Shown here: piece after piece, positions 24,830 through 37,700 of the stretch | Numbering within the stretch: the first letter of the stretch is position 1 | How the letters are laid out: the number at the start of each line of letters is the position of its first letter | Assembly: GCA_034359265.1 (NCBI GenBank) | Contig: CP136896.1 | Coordinates: forward strand, 63,003,501 to 63,067,500 | DNA length: 64,000 nucleotides | From: Canna indica | Lineage: Eukaryota > Streptophyta > Magnoliopsida > Zingiberales > Cannaceae | Direction: 5' to 3' | Notes under the pieces: generated by a model | Database searches by the model: none | Told to the model about the DNA's origin: nothing | Seen by the model: only the letters and a program-made list of their open reading frames with translations | Program-made: the position numbers and the translations under genes

Positions 24830-26520
24830 TCACGATATATTTTTGTGGCTCCTGAGTGCATAGTATAAGTGGAACCGTGAGTCGTCTCTATCATTTACCT
24901 GCTGACACCTGTCATATCTGCTCTGTCGTCCAGGCAAGCTTCGAGCTCTCGCGCAAGCGACCTCCTCCTCACAACTAGGTGTGCTAAACTGCTCATGGAC
25001 TTTATGCTCAATGCATCTACCACTACGTTTGTCTTTCTTGAGTGATACAGGATGACACAAACATAATCCTTAAGGAGTTCAAGCCACCTTATCTGTCTTA
25101 GGTTCAATTCATTCCATGTGAGCAAATATTGGAGGCTCTTGCGGTCAATGTAAATTTCACAAGCCTCCCCATACATGTAATGGTGTCATAGATTTGAGGC
25201 AAAAACAATTGCCTCCAACTCCAAGTTATGCGTTGGGTCATTTTTTTTAATGATTTTTCAACTATCAAGATGCATAGGCAATCACCTTGTCGTGCTACAC
25301 TAGAACACACTCCAAACCAACTCTAGAGGCATCACAGTAGACAATAAACCCTCCATAACCCAACGACAAAGCCAAAACTGACACTGAAGTCAAACAGTCA
25401 TTGAGCTTCTAAAAGCTCTCATCATACTTATCATCCCAAACAAATTTGACATTATTCTGAGTCTAACGGGTCAAATATGCGGCAATCCTGGATAAGTTTT
25501 CTACAAACTTTCTATAATAACCGACTAGACCCAAGAAACTATGTGTCTCCGTCATACAGGTTGGCTGCTCCCAATTCTGAACTGCCTCCACTTCGCGGGG
25601 TCTACCTTTAACCCCTCCATCGACACCACGTGCCTCAGAAACTCTACACTCTCCAATCAAAATTCGCATTTAGAGAACTTTGCAAAAAGCTAATGCCTTA
25701 TGAGAGTCTCCAACACCATCCTCATATGCTCACAATGCTCATCCCGGCTCCTAGAGTACACCAGAATGACATCAATGAAGACAATGATAAACTTATCATT
25801 GAACACTCGGTTCATTAAATCTATAAATATCGTTGGTGCATTTGTTAGCCCAAAAGATATGTCCAAGAACTCATAATGGTCATATATAGTCTTGAAGCTG
25901 TCTTAGACACATCATGGTATAAGATTCTCCATTGGTGATACTCGGACCGCAAGTCAATCTTGAAGAACCACTCTGCACCCTGAAGCTGATCAAACAGATC
26001 ATTAATCCTTGACAGCGTATAACGATTCTTAATGATCACCTTATTCAGTTGCCGATAATCGATGCACATACGCAAACACCCGTCCTTCTTCTTAACGAAA
26101 AGCACCGCAGCTTCCCATGGAGACACACTTGGGCGAATAAAGCCCAAATCCATCAGCTCGTGCAATTGAGCCTTGAGCTCTCTCAACTCAGTCATTGTCA
26201 TCCGATAAAGGGGGAATAGAAATCGGCTTCACATTATGTTGCAAGTCAATGCAGAACTAGATCTCCCGTTTCGGTGGCAACCCACGGAAGCTCATCGGGG
26301 AACCCACATACCACAAGCATCTCCCCCACCTTAATGGCCGTCCCCCTCAACCTCCTCAGCCATCGACACAAAAGCAAACAATGACTGACAGCCACCAACA
26401 AGTAATTTACATACCTTAAGAGTTGAGATAACCTCGAGAGGATCCCTTTCTTCCATCACCCTAAAAGGTAATTGCAATAGCTTAGGCTTGCTGAAGGTAA
26501 CAGCCTTTGCCCTACAGTCC
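24830..26520 (-). mobile_element. Decayed Ty3/gypsy pol fragment (reverse transcriptase-RNase H)
   Basis: Read on the minus strand, the order is: a protease-RT linker (PPKREI...[16 protein letters not shown]) near 26,200-26,290; reverse transcriptase at about 25,690-26,200 ([22 protein letters not shown], then CIDYRQLN, then [11 protein letters not shown]); a catalytic site FIDVILVYS near 25,760-25,790, where the usual second Asp is Val; and RNase H pieces at 24,895-25,176 (IYIDRKSLQYLLT). The frame changes several times with internal stops. No LTR, integrase or flanking duplication was seen. It is a dead fragment. Confidence 0.8.
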
Positions 26521-26740
26521 CTGACTTACACTAGACTTTTTAGAGAAGGGGGGCAAACCATAGGCATAGGGAGATTTAGGAGGACAATGATGTATCGAAC
26601 AATTATATTGTGTAGAAGTAGAGGGGAGGGGAACTGCTTGAAAAATGAGGTTGAACTCATTGGTCATCTATTCAAGAGAGCGCGAGGGGGGATTCACACC
26701 ATTGGAGAAAGAGCTAGAGGGGGGTAACTATGGATTCTTA

Positions 26741-27571
26741 GGGCCTGTTTGGTTAGCGAAACCAAGTCTGTTTTCATGGTTTCAGTTTCACTGAAACCAA
26801 AACTGCTTACGAAAACGTGTTTGGTTTAGTGTTTTCGTAAAACTGAATCGAAACCAGAATGAAAACGAAACCAATTTTCTTAATAAAAATGAAAACAACG
26901 TAATGTTATTTTCTGTGGTTTCGAGACTGTCGGTTTTGTTATCAAAATGCTGTGACAACTTTGTAATTATAAATATTTTTTTATAAAATTAATTAATTTA
27001 AAAATAAATCAAACTATATCGAATTTTTAAAAATAAAAATAAAAATCATCATTTTTAACTCAAACTTTTATCTTAAATTTATAAAATAATTAAACCAATT
27101 TATATCTAATTGACTCAAATCCAAATTTTAAATAACTCAATTTTATTAAAGTTGGTCTATTTATAATTTAATCAAACCTAATTTTAGATCATTGGACTTA
27201 TTTTTTTTTTGAAATTTTATAATAACTATTAATTAATTTTTATATCTAATTGAACAAAAAAATCTTAAATTACCAATAACTTAATTAATTAAATTATTTA
27301 AATATTTTATAACCATAATAACAAATATTTAATTTTGTAAACTAACTAAACATTTAATTACTATTAAAAATGTTCAAGGAAAATTAATATTATTTTTTAT
27401 AATCAAATAAATATTTACTAGTTTCAACTAACTAAAACTGATGTTGTTTTTATTAACCAAACGCGTTTTCAGAAAACTGAAAATTAGAAACCAAAACCAA
27501 GTTTTCGAAACCAAGTTTTCAGTTTCACTGAAACCAAACCAGAAAATAATTTTCGCTAACCAAACAGCACC
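26741..27571. mobile_element. PIF/Harbinger (Tourist-like) MITE, family H1, copy 1
   Basis: Inverted ends GGGCCTGTTTGGTTAGCG and CGCTAACCAAACAGCACC are flanked by the TTA target duplication (26,738-26,740 and 27,572-27,574). Beside each end is a hairpin, GGTTTCAGTTTCACTGAAACC. The interior is very AT-rich and non-coding. It sits about 1.1 kb upstream of the pyruvate kinase start codon. A close copy is inside intron 6 of the same gene. Confidence 0.9.
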
Positions 27572-27574
27572 TTA

Positions 27575-28555
27575 GGTTTTGTAATGATTCTTCGGGTTGG
27601 TCAACAATAGGCATATTAGTGTTGGATAATACCAATGGTGTATAGTATCTAAACGTGGATCCATTAGATGGTCCAAATGTGTTAGTTTTGGATTCAGATT
27701 CTCAACCCGATTAGAAGCAAGATTATAGTGGCTAGGCTAAGCAGGAAGAGTTTGAATTTTGGGTTCGATATGTTAGAGGTCAATTTACTTAACGCAATTG
27801 GTAGGGAATGCTCAAATTAAGGAATGCATTATTTTTAGACTTCCAAAAGCGAGTTAATATGAAGATCACATATATTTTGGTGACCCGAGAAAGATGATCG
27901 ATTGACTTGGAAATTAAACTCGGGTAGAATCTCGTCATCTTTTGGCTCAATTCCTGACATCATGAGATCAGCCTCTCATGTGACGTATCTTAAACATGGT
28001 AATTATTTTATATGAGATTATGAAAATAATAAAATTTTACTATGGATGAAAAAAAAAGTTCAACCAACCAATTATTCTTGAGAATGAATAAAATGAGTGA
28101 ATATTAAGTATACATTTTTAATTAAATTAAGAATGAGCTCAGATGAAATTATAGTGAGTAACAAATTATATAACGGAGTCATTGACATAATCATACATAA
28201 CCATATTAACTCCTTTTCTTTAGTCATGTTAATTTTATTTCCCAAGCGATCGTTAACTCTCTCTAACCCGACTCATTTGGGAGGCCGAGTGCTCTATTGG
28301 TCTGCAGCACTTTGTAACGGGTAACTTTCTAACCGTTATAACTTGTCACACATTCGAACGCGTAACGACCGTTATGCTGAACAAGCCCTGCAGGACCACT
28401 ACCGATTACCGACCTTTCCTCTGTGCAATACAAAACGCATCGGACTCTCTTGACGGATCGATTCACGACGTTTGGGACCAATTAAATGAATCGAGAAACC
28501 GGGTCCCCCTAGTTTCACCAATAGTTCAGTTGAGTTCGGAGAAAAAAATGGCACT
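27575..28555. other. Upstream region of the pyruvate kinase gene
   Basis: No ORF or element with clear ends. The last 250 bp become less AT-rich toward the promoter. Confidence 0.45.
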
Positions 28556-28561
28556 CAGCGT

Positions 28562-28576
28562 ACGTGTCTACGTGAC
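28562..28576 (+). promoter_or_regulatory. Paired ACGT elements (ABRE-like) upstream of pyruvate kinase
   Basis: ACGTGTC at 28,562-28,568 fits the ABRE core bound by bZIP factors. ACGTGAC follows at 28,570-28,576. The pair lies about 50 bp upstream of the TATA box. Function is inferred from motif and position only. Confidence 0.35.
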
Positions 28577-28616
28577 ATATTCCGATGCAGTTCTTTTGTC
28601 AACGAAAGAAACCCGA

Positions 28617-28627
28617 TTAATATATAG
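28617..28627 (+). promoter_or_regulatory. TATA box of the pyruvate kinase gene
   Basis: TTAATATATAG lies about 95 bp upstream of the start codon and is followed by C/T-rich leader-like sequence. This is the usual plant spacing. Confidence 0.5.
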
Positions 28628-28704
28628 ATCCTCACCTTTGCGTCCTCGAGCTCTCTTGGCAGCGGCATTTCAACCCCAAGGTTGCTCATCGGAGACGCAA
28701 TAGG

Positions 28705-28712
28705 AACCCTAA
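28705..28712 (+). promoter_or_regulatory. Telo-box (AACCCTAA) in the pyruvate kinase leader
   Basis: AACCCTAA ends 9 bp upstream of the ATG. Telo-boxes are known plant elements near starts of growth-related genes. A role here is speculative. Confidence 0.3.
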
Positions 28713-28721
28713 CCAGCGACA

Positions 28722-31700
28722 ATGCACAGCGGGCAGATGCGAATCGAGGAGCCTCTGCGCCTCGCATCGGTGCTTGTGCCACCTAAGACCGTGAGATCCA
28801 TTTCTTCCTCTCATCTTCTCTTCTGTTTTTTGGATTTGAAACGTATTTTTTGACGATGCATTTTCTGTTTTCTCATTCGACAATCTGATAGTGGGGGTTG
28901 TGGTCTTCTGACCCATTTTGATGATAACTCCGTTGTTATTTTGAAGGTGATATTTCTGTTTGATTGAATTTGTCGGCTTGTTGGTCTGTCAATGTCTGTT
29001 TTATTCTTTTTGATTTATCTCCTTTGATTTATATATTGATCGTACTTGGTCGTGATATTTTTTGGTCACTGTTGACTTGTCTGAACCTACTTCTCTGTTA
29101 TCCTTCGTATTTTTTCGCCGTCTTTTGTGTTCGTAGAAGTTTTACGGAAAAGAAAGTCGAATTTCTTTCGATGATATAGAATTTGGAAGATAATCAATCT
29201 AAAGGGCGTTTTTGAAGGTGCATTGGTCTTTAGAGGATTTCCTAAGTGAGATGGCTTCGGAATTTGATTAACTAAGATGAGTTATTAACTTATTATTGCT
29301 TAGAAACACTTTTTGCAAGGAAAAAAATGAAAAAAAGAGAAGAAAAGAAGAACCTAGTGATGCAGATTATAGACTGAAAATGCTTCTTTTTCCAAATTCA
29401 TGTTATAGGAAGTTGCACGGTTACTGTTCGCGGAGAATCAAAAAGAGGCCTCAAGGAACCACACTCATCATGTCCAGATTGCATAGAACCTCATTAATCA
29501 TTATAACATCTAAATATATAATGCTAATGTTGACAATGCTTTTTTAGGATACCGTATCAATTTTTTTGGCAAAACCATTGAGGCCAATAGTCCAAAAAGG
29601 TGGTTAAAATGTATTTACAACAGAAGTTCGTGAACTTTTAGAAGCAAAATGATAATCTCATTTGGCATTCCATCAGTATGCTAAATTGTAAATCCAAAAA
29701 GAACATGTATACAAAATTCTGACATGAGGAAAATTACCAGAATACAATCTTCATTTTTTAGTAGATTGAAGAGAATCCCATTCTGCTATATCTGAGATGC
29801 ACCAATTTGTGATCAGCCCTAACATGCACCAGTCTTAGTTCTTATCATCTTTATAGTTACCAGTAGGAATTGATGGGTATTCTCTGTTCCTCTCCTCTTG
29901 TCATGAGTTTTTAAAAAGATTTTTCTGTAGTTTCCTTGTATTTTTCATCTTTTTTTGGAATAGTGCCATGAACCAGTCTAAACAATCATTTTCTTGAGTG
30001 TCAAAGAGTCAAAGATGAAAGCAATTTGTTTCTCTAGTTCTCTTGCTCATCAAGTATATATTCCCCTTAAGAAAAATTACCATCAATCTACACGTTTTTT
30101 ATGCTCTAGTACGATCTTTGTTGTTGGCTAATACCTGCACACTAAATCAAATTGTACCGTCAGTTATCTGCTATCAGGTGTGTAAGCTTTATAGCACATG
30201 TCATGATGATACTATATGAATTTTTTTTTGGGCATCGATTATCATCCAATCTGAAGGGAATTACTTTCTTTAATTTAAATGAGAGAGGGAAGACTTTAAA
30301 CCATCTATTAATTTAATGCAATAGTAAAATAGCAAATCTAAGATATTACTGTAGTCCTCATAGAAAGTCGTAGCATAAAGCTACTATTACTGAAGTGCCC
30401 TAGAATTCTATCTAAGATAATGAACTTAAAATAGCACTTAAATAGTCTTCCTGACACATCATAGATGCTTTTCCTTTCATGTTTGACACTTATGACTATT
30501 AAGAACTAGAATGATCACTACCTCAGGTTCCCAGGGTCCAGGACCTGTCCGCATGGTATGTACTCTGTAGTCTGTACACAACTATGCATCATAATGATAA
30601 AAAGTCAATGAGATGTTAGCATATAATTTTCATTTTCGTTGTTTTGTAGATGAATACTAATACCTTATGTTTTATAATTTGTATTGCTACAGTGACCATG
30701 TCATGATACTCTGTTTTCTTGATCTAAATATTTAGAGATGATATGTCTCAATGAAAATTTCAAAGTTTCAAGCATCAGTTATTTTTTTCATAAATATATG
30801 CAGTTTTTACTAGTTAGATAGCAGTCTGTGATTTATATTCCTCTTTTCAAATATTTCAGAACTTTTTCCCATCATTGACTAAAATTGTCGGGACACTTGG
30901 GCCAAAATCACGATCTGTTGAAACAATTGAGGCATGCCTTATGGCAGGAATGTCAGGTCTGTCTTGTGTTCACTGATATATTTTCATTGGAATGATTTTG
31001 TGATGTGCCAATCACTTCATCCACAACTGAAGTTTCTTTGACAATGTGTTTGTTCCTTAAGTTGCACGCTTTGATTTTTCTTCATCAACTGCTGAGTGCC
31101 ATCAGGAGACTCTTAACAATTTGAGGACAGCTGTGAGTAACGTCAAGAAGCTATGTGCTGTAAGTGAACATCTTACTACATCTTTTACAAAAGGTTGTTA
31201 CACATATTTTACTCAAGTAACAACTATGAGAATCACATTTTTCAACTAAAACGAAAAAAAAAATTAATGCAGTTAAGAGGGCTTCAGTGGTGCATGTCAG
31301 AAAGCTTAAGTAATTGTGACCGATCAATAATATCTCATGACAAGTTCCACCCATGGAATTATTTTTTTTGAATGAACAAACAGTTTTTGAATTTTTATTT
31401 TCAAACTAAAGTTTATATCTTTACCGCAGTTCATTATTTTATATATCCTTAGAGCCATTAAATGCTACCCTTCTTTCTCCATTATGTTATGGAATTTATT
31501 TCAGTGGGCTCAGATGAAGTCCGGGCATATGATTAAGTAAATCTCTAAAGAATTCTTTAGATTTGAATATATGTTCTGCCACTTAGAATTGAAGGATAAA
31601 TTCTAATATTTGAGGACAAGTAACACAAAGCAATAAACAATACATATTGAATTACAAAAGTGAATTAACAAGAGTTATTCAGCTGCATCGGTGTACAATC

Positions 31701-34700
31701 AAATTGCATTTACAATGTAATTCAATGTCATGAATATAATTCAACTTGCCCTTGATTACTTGTGATTAAGTTTGTGTTTGAACTGTCAGTCATTAATCCA
31801 TGCAATTGCAAGTTGCCATGACCATGTACTTAATATTCTTAATCAAGGTTTTAAAAATCAAACAGGACCCGAACTGGTGGGGACTGGTTCGGTTTGTTGC
31901 GGCATATACTGAACTGACAATAAAATAAATAAATATATATTTTTAATAATTTTTGTATGGAATCTTTTTTTTGCTGAAACCTTCTGGTTGTCTTCTTCCT
32001 CTATCTGCAGTTCTTTTATTTCTGCTTCTTTCCACAGTTTTCTTATTTCTGCTTCTTTTTGCAGTTTTCTTATTTCTACTTCTCTGCAGTCTTCTTATTT
32101 TTGGTGTGTTTTTTTATTCTTTTTTTGCCGCAATCTTTAGGTTGTCTTTAGGTATTTTAGATGTTTTAGATGCCTTAGTTTCTATTGTGATTCCAAAGGT
32201 GATGCATGTTAATGGTCTAGAATTTTCGCTGATATACTATTTCATATTTGCAAATTGCATCCAAAGCAATTAAGAAATGCGAAGCCTTGACAAATGACAA
32301 TCTTTGAATTGTATTTTAGCAGCAACAAGAGTTCTAAATTAGAGCAGAAAGTTCATCAGCCACATCTTATTGAGCAACAATATTATTGTGACTTAATTAT
32401 CAGAGGCATGCCATGACATGAATAGTACATCCTATTGAACAGACAGTGCATCAAAGCCTTGACTTTGATTGTTTTCTTGTTCATACTATACAAAAACATA
32501 TATACATATATGGGTTTTAGTGGCTTGCTTTGATCAGGCTAGTGCATTTTTATTGCCTAGTATGCTCATTTTACACATTTTATGCTGGTCTGTTATTCTG
32601 CGAATTCCATAGATACCAGCAATGTTTTTAACTTGGACTGAAGCTTTCAGCCAATTTCTTAATACCAGCACTTCCACAGTTCCACTTATGCACCTGCTTC
32701 ATGTATTCATATACATGTATATTATAGTTTTGATATTAAGTGCATTGCTAATTTGATAGTTTTGTAAGTTTGGTTGTTCTGTGGTTATTGCTCTATGTGC
32801 TTATGCAACCAAAATTGTTATGCCTTTGAAGATGCTTTGTTTTCTAGATCAAAATTTCTCATTAATGAGAAAGTTAATGCAATTGTGTTTTTATTTTTTC
32901 AACCAAAAAAATTCTCTCACTGAACATCAGCTTATGAATTATGGCCTTAGGTTATGCTGGATACAGTGGGTCCAGAACTTCAAGTTTGTAACACCTCTGG
33001 AGAATCAATTGAGTTAAAAGCTGGTAGTACTGTCACTTTTTCACCAGACTGTTCTAGAATTTCATCAGCTGAAGTGTTACCCATAAATGTCTCTGATCTT
33101 GCAAAGGTGAATTTCGTTGGATTCTCTTTATGGATTTTATAGAAGTCTATAGATTTATAAGTTCTTATATTGGGCGGATGCCATGATTATCAAGACCCGT
33201 GTGTTTGTAAAACATACTTGTTTGTTTTAACTTTGCTAACACTTGCCAACTTGTATATAATATATATATAGCCAGATGATGAAAATTTTACGTGAAGATA
33301 CTGAAGCTACCTTATCTCTTGGTCTATCAAGACCATTTCACTCTTAACATTTTCTCAAAAGCATTCAAACTGCATTTTCAATTATATTAATGGCTTATCT
33401 TTCCACATTTTTTGCATCAATTTTGAAGCTCATTTCTCCTTTCCTTGTCCATATCAAAATTTATTTTGTTGGAGTCAATTAGTTGTTAGCTATAAACTTC
33501 AAAGTTCAAACTATATGAAATATAAAGATAAGTAATTGGTTGAAAGAAATGGCAATGAAACTTCAAAGATAAGGATGATAGAAGTCATGGTTTCACCAAT
33601 CTATAGCCATATGAAGAAATACCTATACTATAAAGAGAAGCATCATAAGATTTTTCCCCCTGATGGAACAGAGAAATGGCAAAGCCATTCTCAGGAACTT
33701 TTCTATGTATGAAAAGTACAGAACAAACAAAGAAAAATTAAAAACAAAAGCTAGAAAAATGGAGAAAAGGAAACGCCCAACAAACAAGAAAAGAGAAATA
33801 GGGGTACATGATAAGGAAGCCATCTTAAAGAAAAGATAGAAAAACACCCCCCCTACAGAACATAGCATTTAGAAAACCAAGACATTGTCAACTCCACCAC
33901 ATTCTTCAGCTGAAACTTGTAAGCTAGAAAGATGTTTCTGTTATCTGCGTACGAAATGCTCCACGCCCAAGTTGCTGAAATAGCAAAAGTTTATTTTTTG
34001 TTTCAGAATTTGTGGCCCTAACGAGAGTTGTTTACAACCTTTGTCAAACATGCGTGGTAAATGGGAATAAAGCAGATATTTTTAAGGAAGATTGAAGAAA
34101 ATGAGCTACTTGTAATCATTTGTCAGGCAAAGTAGAATGCTTGCCCCACTAAGTTCAAAAGAAAGAGCGGTTATCCATTCTGCTGTGTTGCTATGCATAT
34201 TGACTTATTGAGGATATGGAATAAAAAGGAGAAATGCTGATTACCTTTAGGAATGCCATGTTTCAATTGTTCATCCTTGAGTGATGAACATTAAAATTTG
34301 TTATTTTTTTTTTTGCACAAGAAGTTATTAGACATGTCAAAGCTAATTAATCAAACAATGGAACTATTTTAGATATTATATATATTGGTACATATAGCAC
34401 TAACCTGTCAAACTTAGCTGTAAAACCTGCTAGAAAATCAGCAATATTTTCTTTTAAAAATTACTGAAACAGAATCCTATGAAAGAACATACTTTATTTG
34501 GATAATTGGTCAACTTATTTTAGATTTTCTATCATACAATAATTTTATGTCAATCAGCATGAACCCGAGCAGGTCACCATGCTGGAAAGGTACTGGATAC
34601 AACATGCCAACTACACTGACATGACTAGGCCAAGTTTTGGTCTTTGCTGGCTGATACAAGGGCATGGCACACATGGATTCAACCATGCCAAAAGTTACTA

Positions 34701-37700
34701 GGGCACTCCCATGGACCATTTTATGGCACAATCATGCAACAGTACCTAGCTACCATATTTCTTACTCTAAGTGCCAAATGGAATAACTGCCATTTTGCTA
34801 TCTCATGCTAGTATGGGTCGAAGCATGGATATTATATCAATTAAAATGAGTTAACCATATGGTGATTATAGTTTATTTATATTATTGTATATGAACAATC
34901 TTATCTAGTCCAGACATGGAGGAACCACAATTAGCATTTTTCAAACCCAATGGTATATAAGAACCAAGCTTTACAGAAGAGTGACATTTTCTTAGGAAGA
35001 GGTGTTTTCCTTTTAAAAGCTTGTCATCCTCTTGCTTCGTACATATGAAAGAGGAACTATTTATATTCCCACTGTTCTTTGAAATTAAATGATAGTGATG
35101 GCCTGGTAGGTCTGCTAGGACCTCTTCACAATATTGGAAAATTATTCTTTAAATTTCTTAGTCCTTGTAATTCAAATCTAGTTATATCACATTCAAGATT
35201 CTAGTCCACATCAGTTGCCCATACAACTTTTTACTTTCTTGTCTTTATATCCATTTAAAGGAGAAACAAACAGGTCTTGTCTTTATATCAAATTCTTGGA
35301 GTTACTTATGCATGACATGTTTTCTGGTTCATGACTTGGCTGTTCAACCAAGAGATTCAAATAGTAGGGATAGATCATAGATGTTCCATGATAGTATTAA
35401 AAATATGCTAATTTTTAATTAGTTTTGCTATTTATTTTATAGACTTAAGCTACCTATTCTTAAAAATGAAAAAAAAAGTTAACCTGTTTATGCTTTATAC
35501 ATTCAAGAATCTGAATTAGTTTGAAAAATTAGCATCACTGTTAACTTGCATCATTTTATAGAATGCTATTTCTCATGGACACTTTTCTCAAGCATATATT
35601 GTTTTGGTCTTCTTTTCTACTTTGTCAGTGTCACTGACTTTGCTTTTGGAACTACAGGTAGTTAAAAAGGGTGACACTATTTTTGTTGGCCAGTATCTTT
35701 GCACAGGAAGTGAGTCAACATCTGTATGGCTTGAGGTGATTACATTAATTTTTCCAACTCTTTTTTTACATGTCTTACAAATCTTTCTTTAGTATTATGA
35801 AGTGTGAAATTGTGAGTTATTATTACTTATTTTCACAGGTTCTGGACATAGTAGGTGAAAACGTGAATTGTCTTGTGAAGAACAGTGCCACACTTATCGG
35901 ATCTATTTTCACTGTGCATGTGTCACAAGTTACCATCAATTTGCCAACTCTGTCTGGTAGAGATAAGCAAGTTAGTATTACATTATAGCAAGTACTTATT
36001 GCTCTTGTTGATATCTTTTCTCACTTATGTCTTTGTTCTATGTTCATTTATTGGTAAGATGCTTTGGCCTATGGATAACCAGGTGGAGTGTATCTCAGTT
36101 TTTCCCTATTGCCGTTAAGTTAGTTCATTCTCATGTTAGACAATGCAATAAACTGTGCTTTTGCACCATGGTTTAAAATCTTGAGCGGTACAGTTGTTAC
36201 ACTCCGCCTAGGACTTTCCCCGAATAGAGGATGTCACCTAGGAATTGCGTAACGCGAATCTGATAGCATGAACAGGGTACTTCACAGCGGAATAATCGAA
36301 ATAAGATCTTACACAGTGGCAAAATATTCTCACAATAAATTTATATAACACCATGGAAAAGGACTGGAGTCAGAGCATGCTAGCTACACCTCCTCATCTA
36401 CCAACTCGTACTTGCGAATCAGAAGCAAAAATAACAAAAGTCAGCTCAGTAAAATATCTCAATATATCAACAGTAAAAATGACTAACCATTATTAAATGG
36501 TGATGTTGTAACCAACTATATGAACATCACCACTAATATCATATACCACTAATATCATATGCTCATGCTAACTAATGCGTTGTCATCCTTAAATAAACAC
36601 ATGTGCACCTATCGACCAATATGTACATGCATAACAGTATACCCAATCAAGAGCATTATGGACAATTTGTGTTTCCCCCACACTCTCGCGCCTCGAGAGT
36701 GGCACATGAAGCATGCTCTAGCAAGAGATGCAACTACCCAAAGGATAATCCGTTGGCATCTAACACATCGATGTCGCACACTCGCATCTTGTATGCAAAA
36801 TCATGATCACCAGTGTCATCTCCCATACACCTCGGGCATAAATAAAATATCAACATGCCAAAGCCTCCAATACACCCATATTTAATGGGTCCAATAATAA
36901 TGTCAAGGACCATCGCCCAATAATGATCTCCATATCATGCTGATAAAATGTTCACCTAACTCCTATTAGCAACTAACATGCATAACCACCATGACAATAA
37001 TGACATCGACTATAAGCGATAATAATACTCACCACATGCAACATAATTAATGCAATACCAATAAAATGATAACAGAAGTCAAATAACCAATTCATGCAAC
37101 TAATTCAATAACATTAATCAACTTACTTGAATAACTATATGACATGTCCAAAAATAAAATGCAACAGGAGTTCAACACAATTTAGAAGCAAAGCAAACAT
37201 AGAAGGCAAAAGGGTATTTCGTCCAAGGTTTTAAAAATTGTATCGTACCGACTGGTACCGGGTGTACCGGGTAAATACTAGGCGTCATGGTTTAAAATAC
37301 CGATACCGGTCATCATCTCGGTGGATGACCGGTACCGGTACGTGTACGGGCCGGTACGTAAATGGCATACCGAGCTCTTTTTTTTTTTTTTTTTTTGATT
37401 TTGTGCTAAAAACAACTCCAATAACCCATGATTGATCAAGAAATACTTAAATTTCATATCCAAACGTCAAATACATGAATACAATGTTTAAAATGCGGAC
37501 GAATGACGTCCATCGTACTCGTACATATCTTGGGGACATACACGACTAAGGTCAACACCGTAAGTCTGCAATGCCCATATCTGAAAATGATCCCATGTCA
37601 TTATGTCTTGGTATCCATTATACCACATACCCATCAGTGTTTCTTTGTTGACCGTCCAAGAACTAGTCCCTGTATCATCAGTTGAGTAGGTACTTGATAC

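Noticed and set aside
31953..32273. Leu/Phe-rich frame resembling a small membrane protein
   Set aside because: It is the translation of a T-rich minisatellite inside pyruvate kinase intron 3, with no family similarity.
37378..37397. Poly-T run as a LINE or SINE tail
   Set aside because: It lies within the hAT termini, has no flanking duplication, and a shorter T run sits at the same place in the derivative near 42,652.
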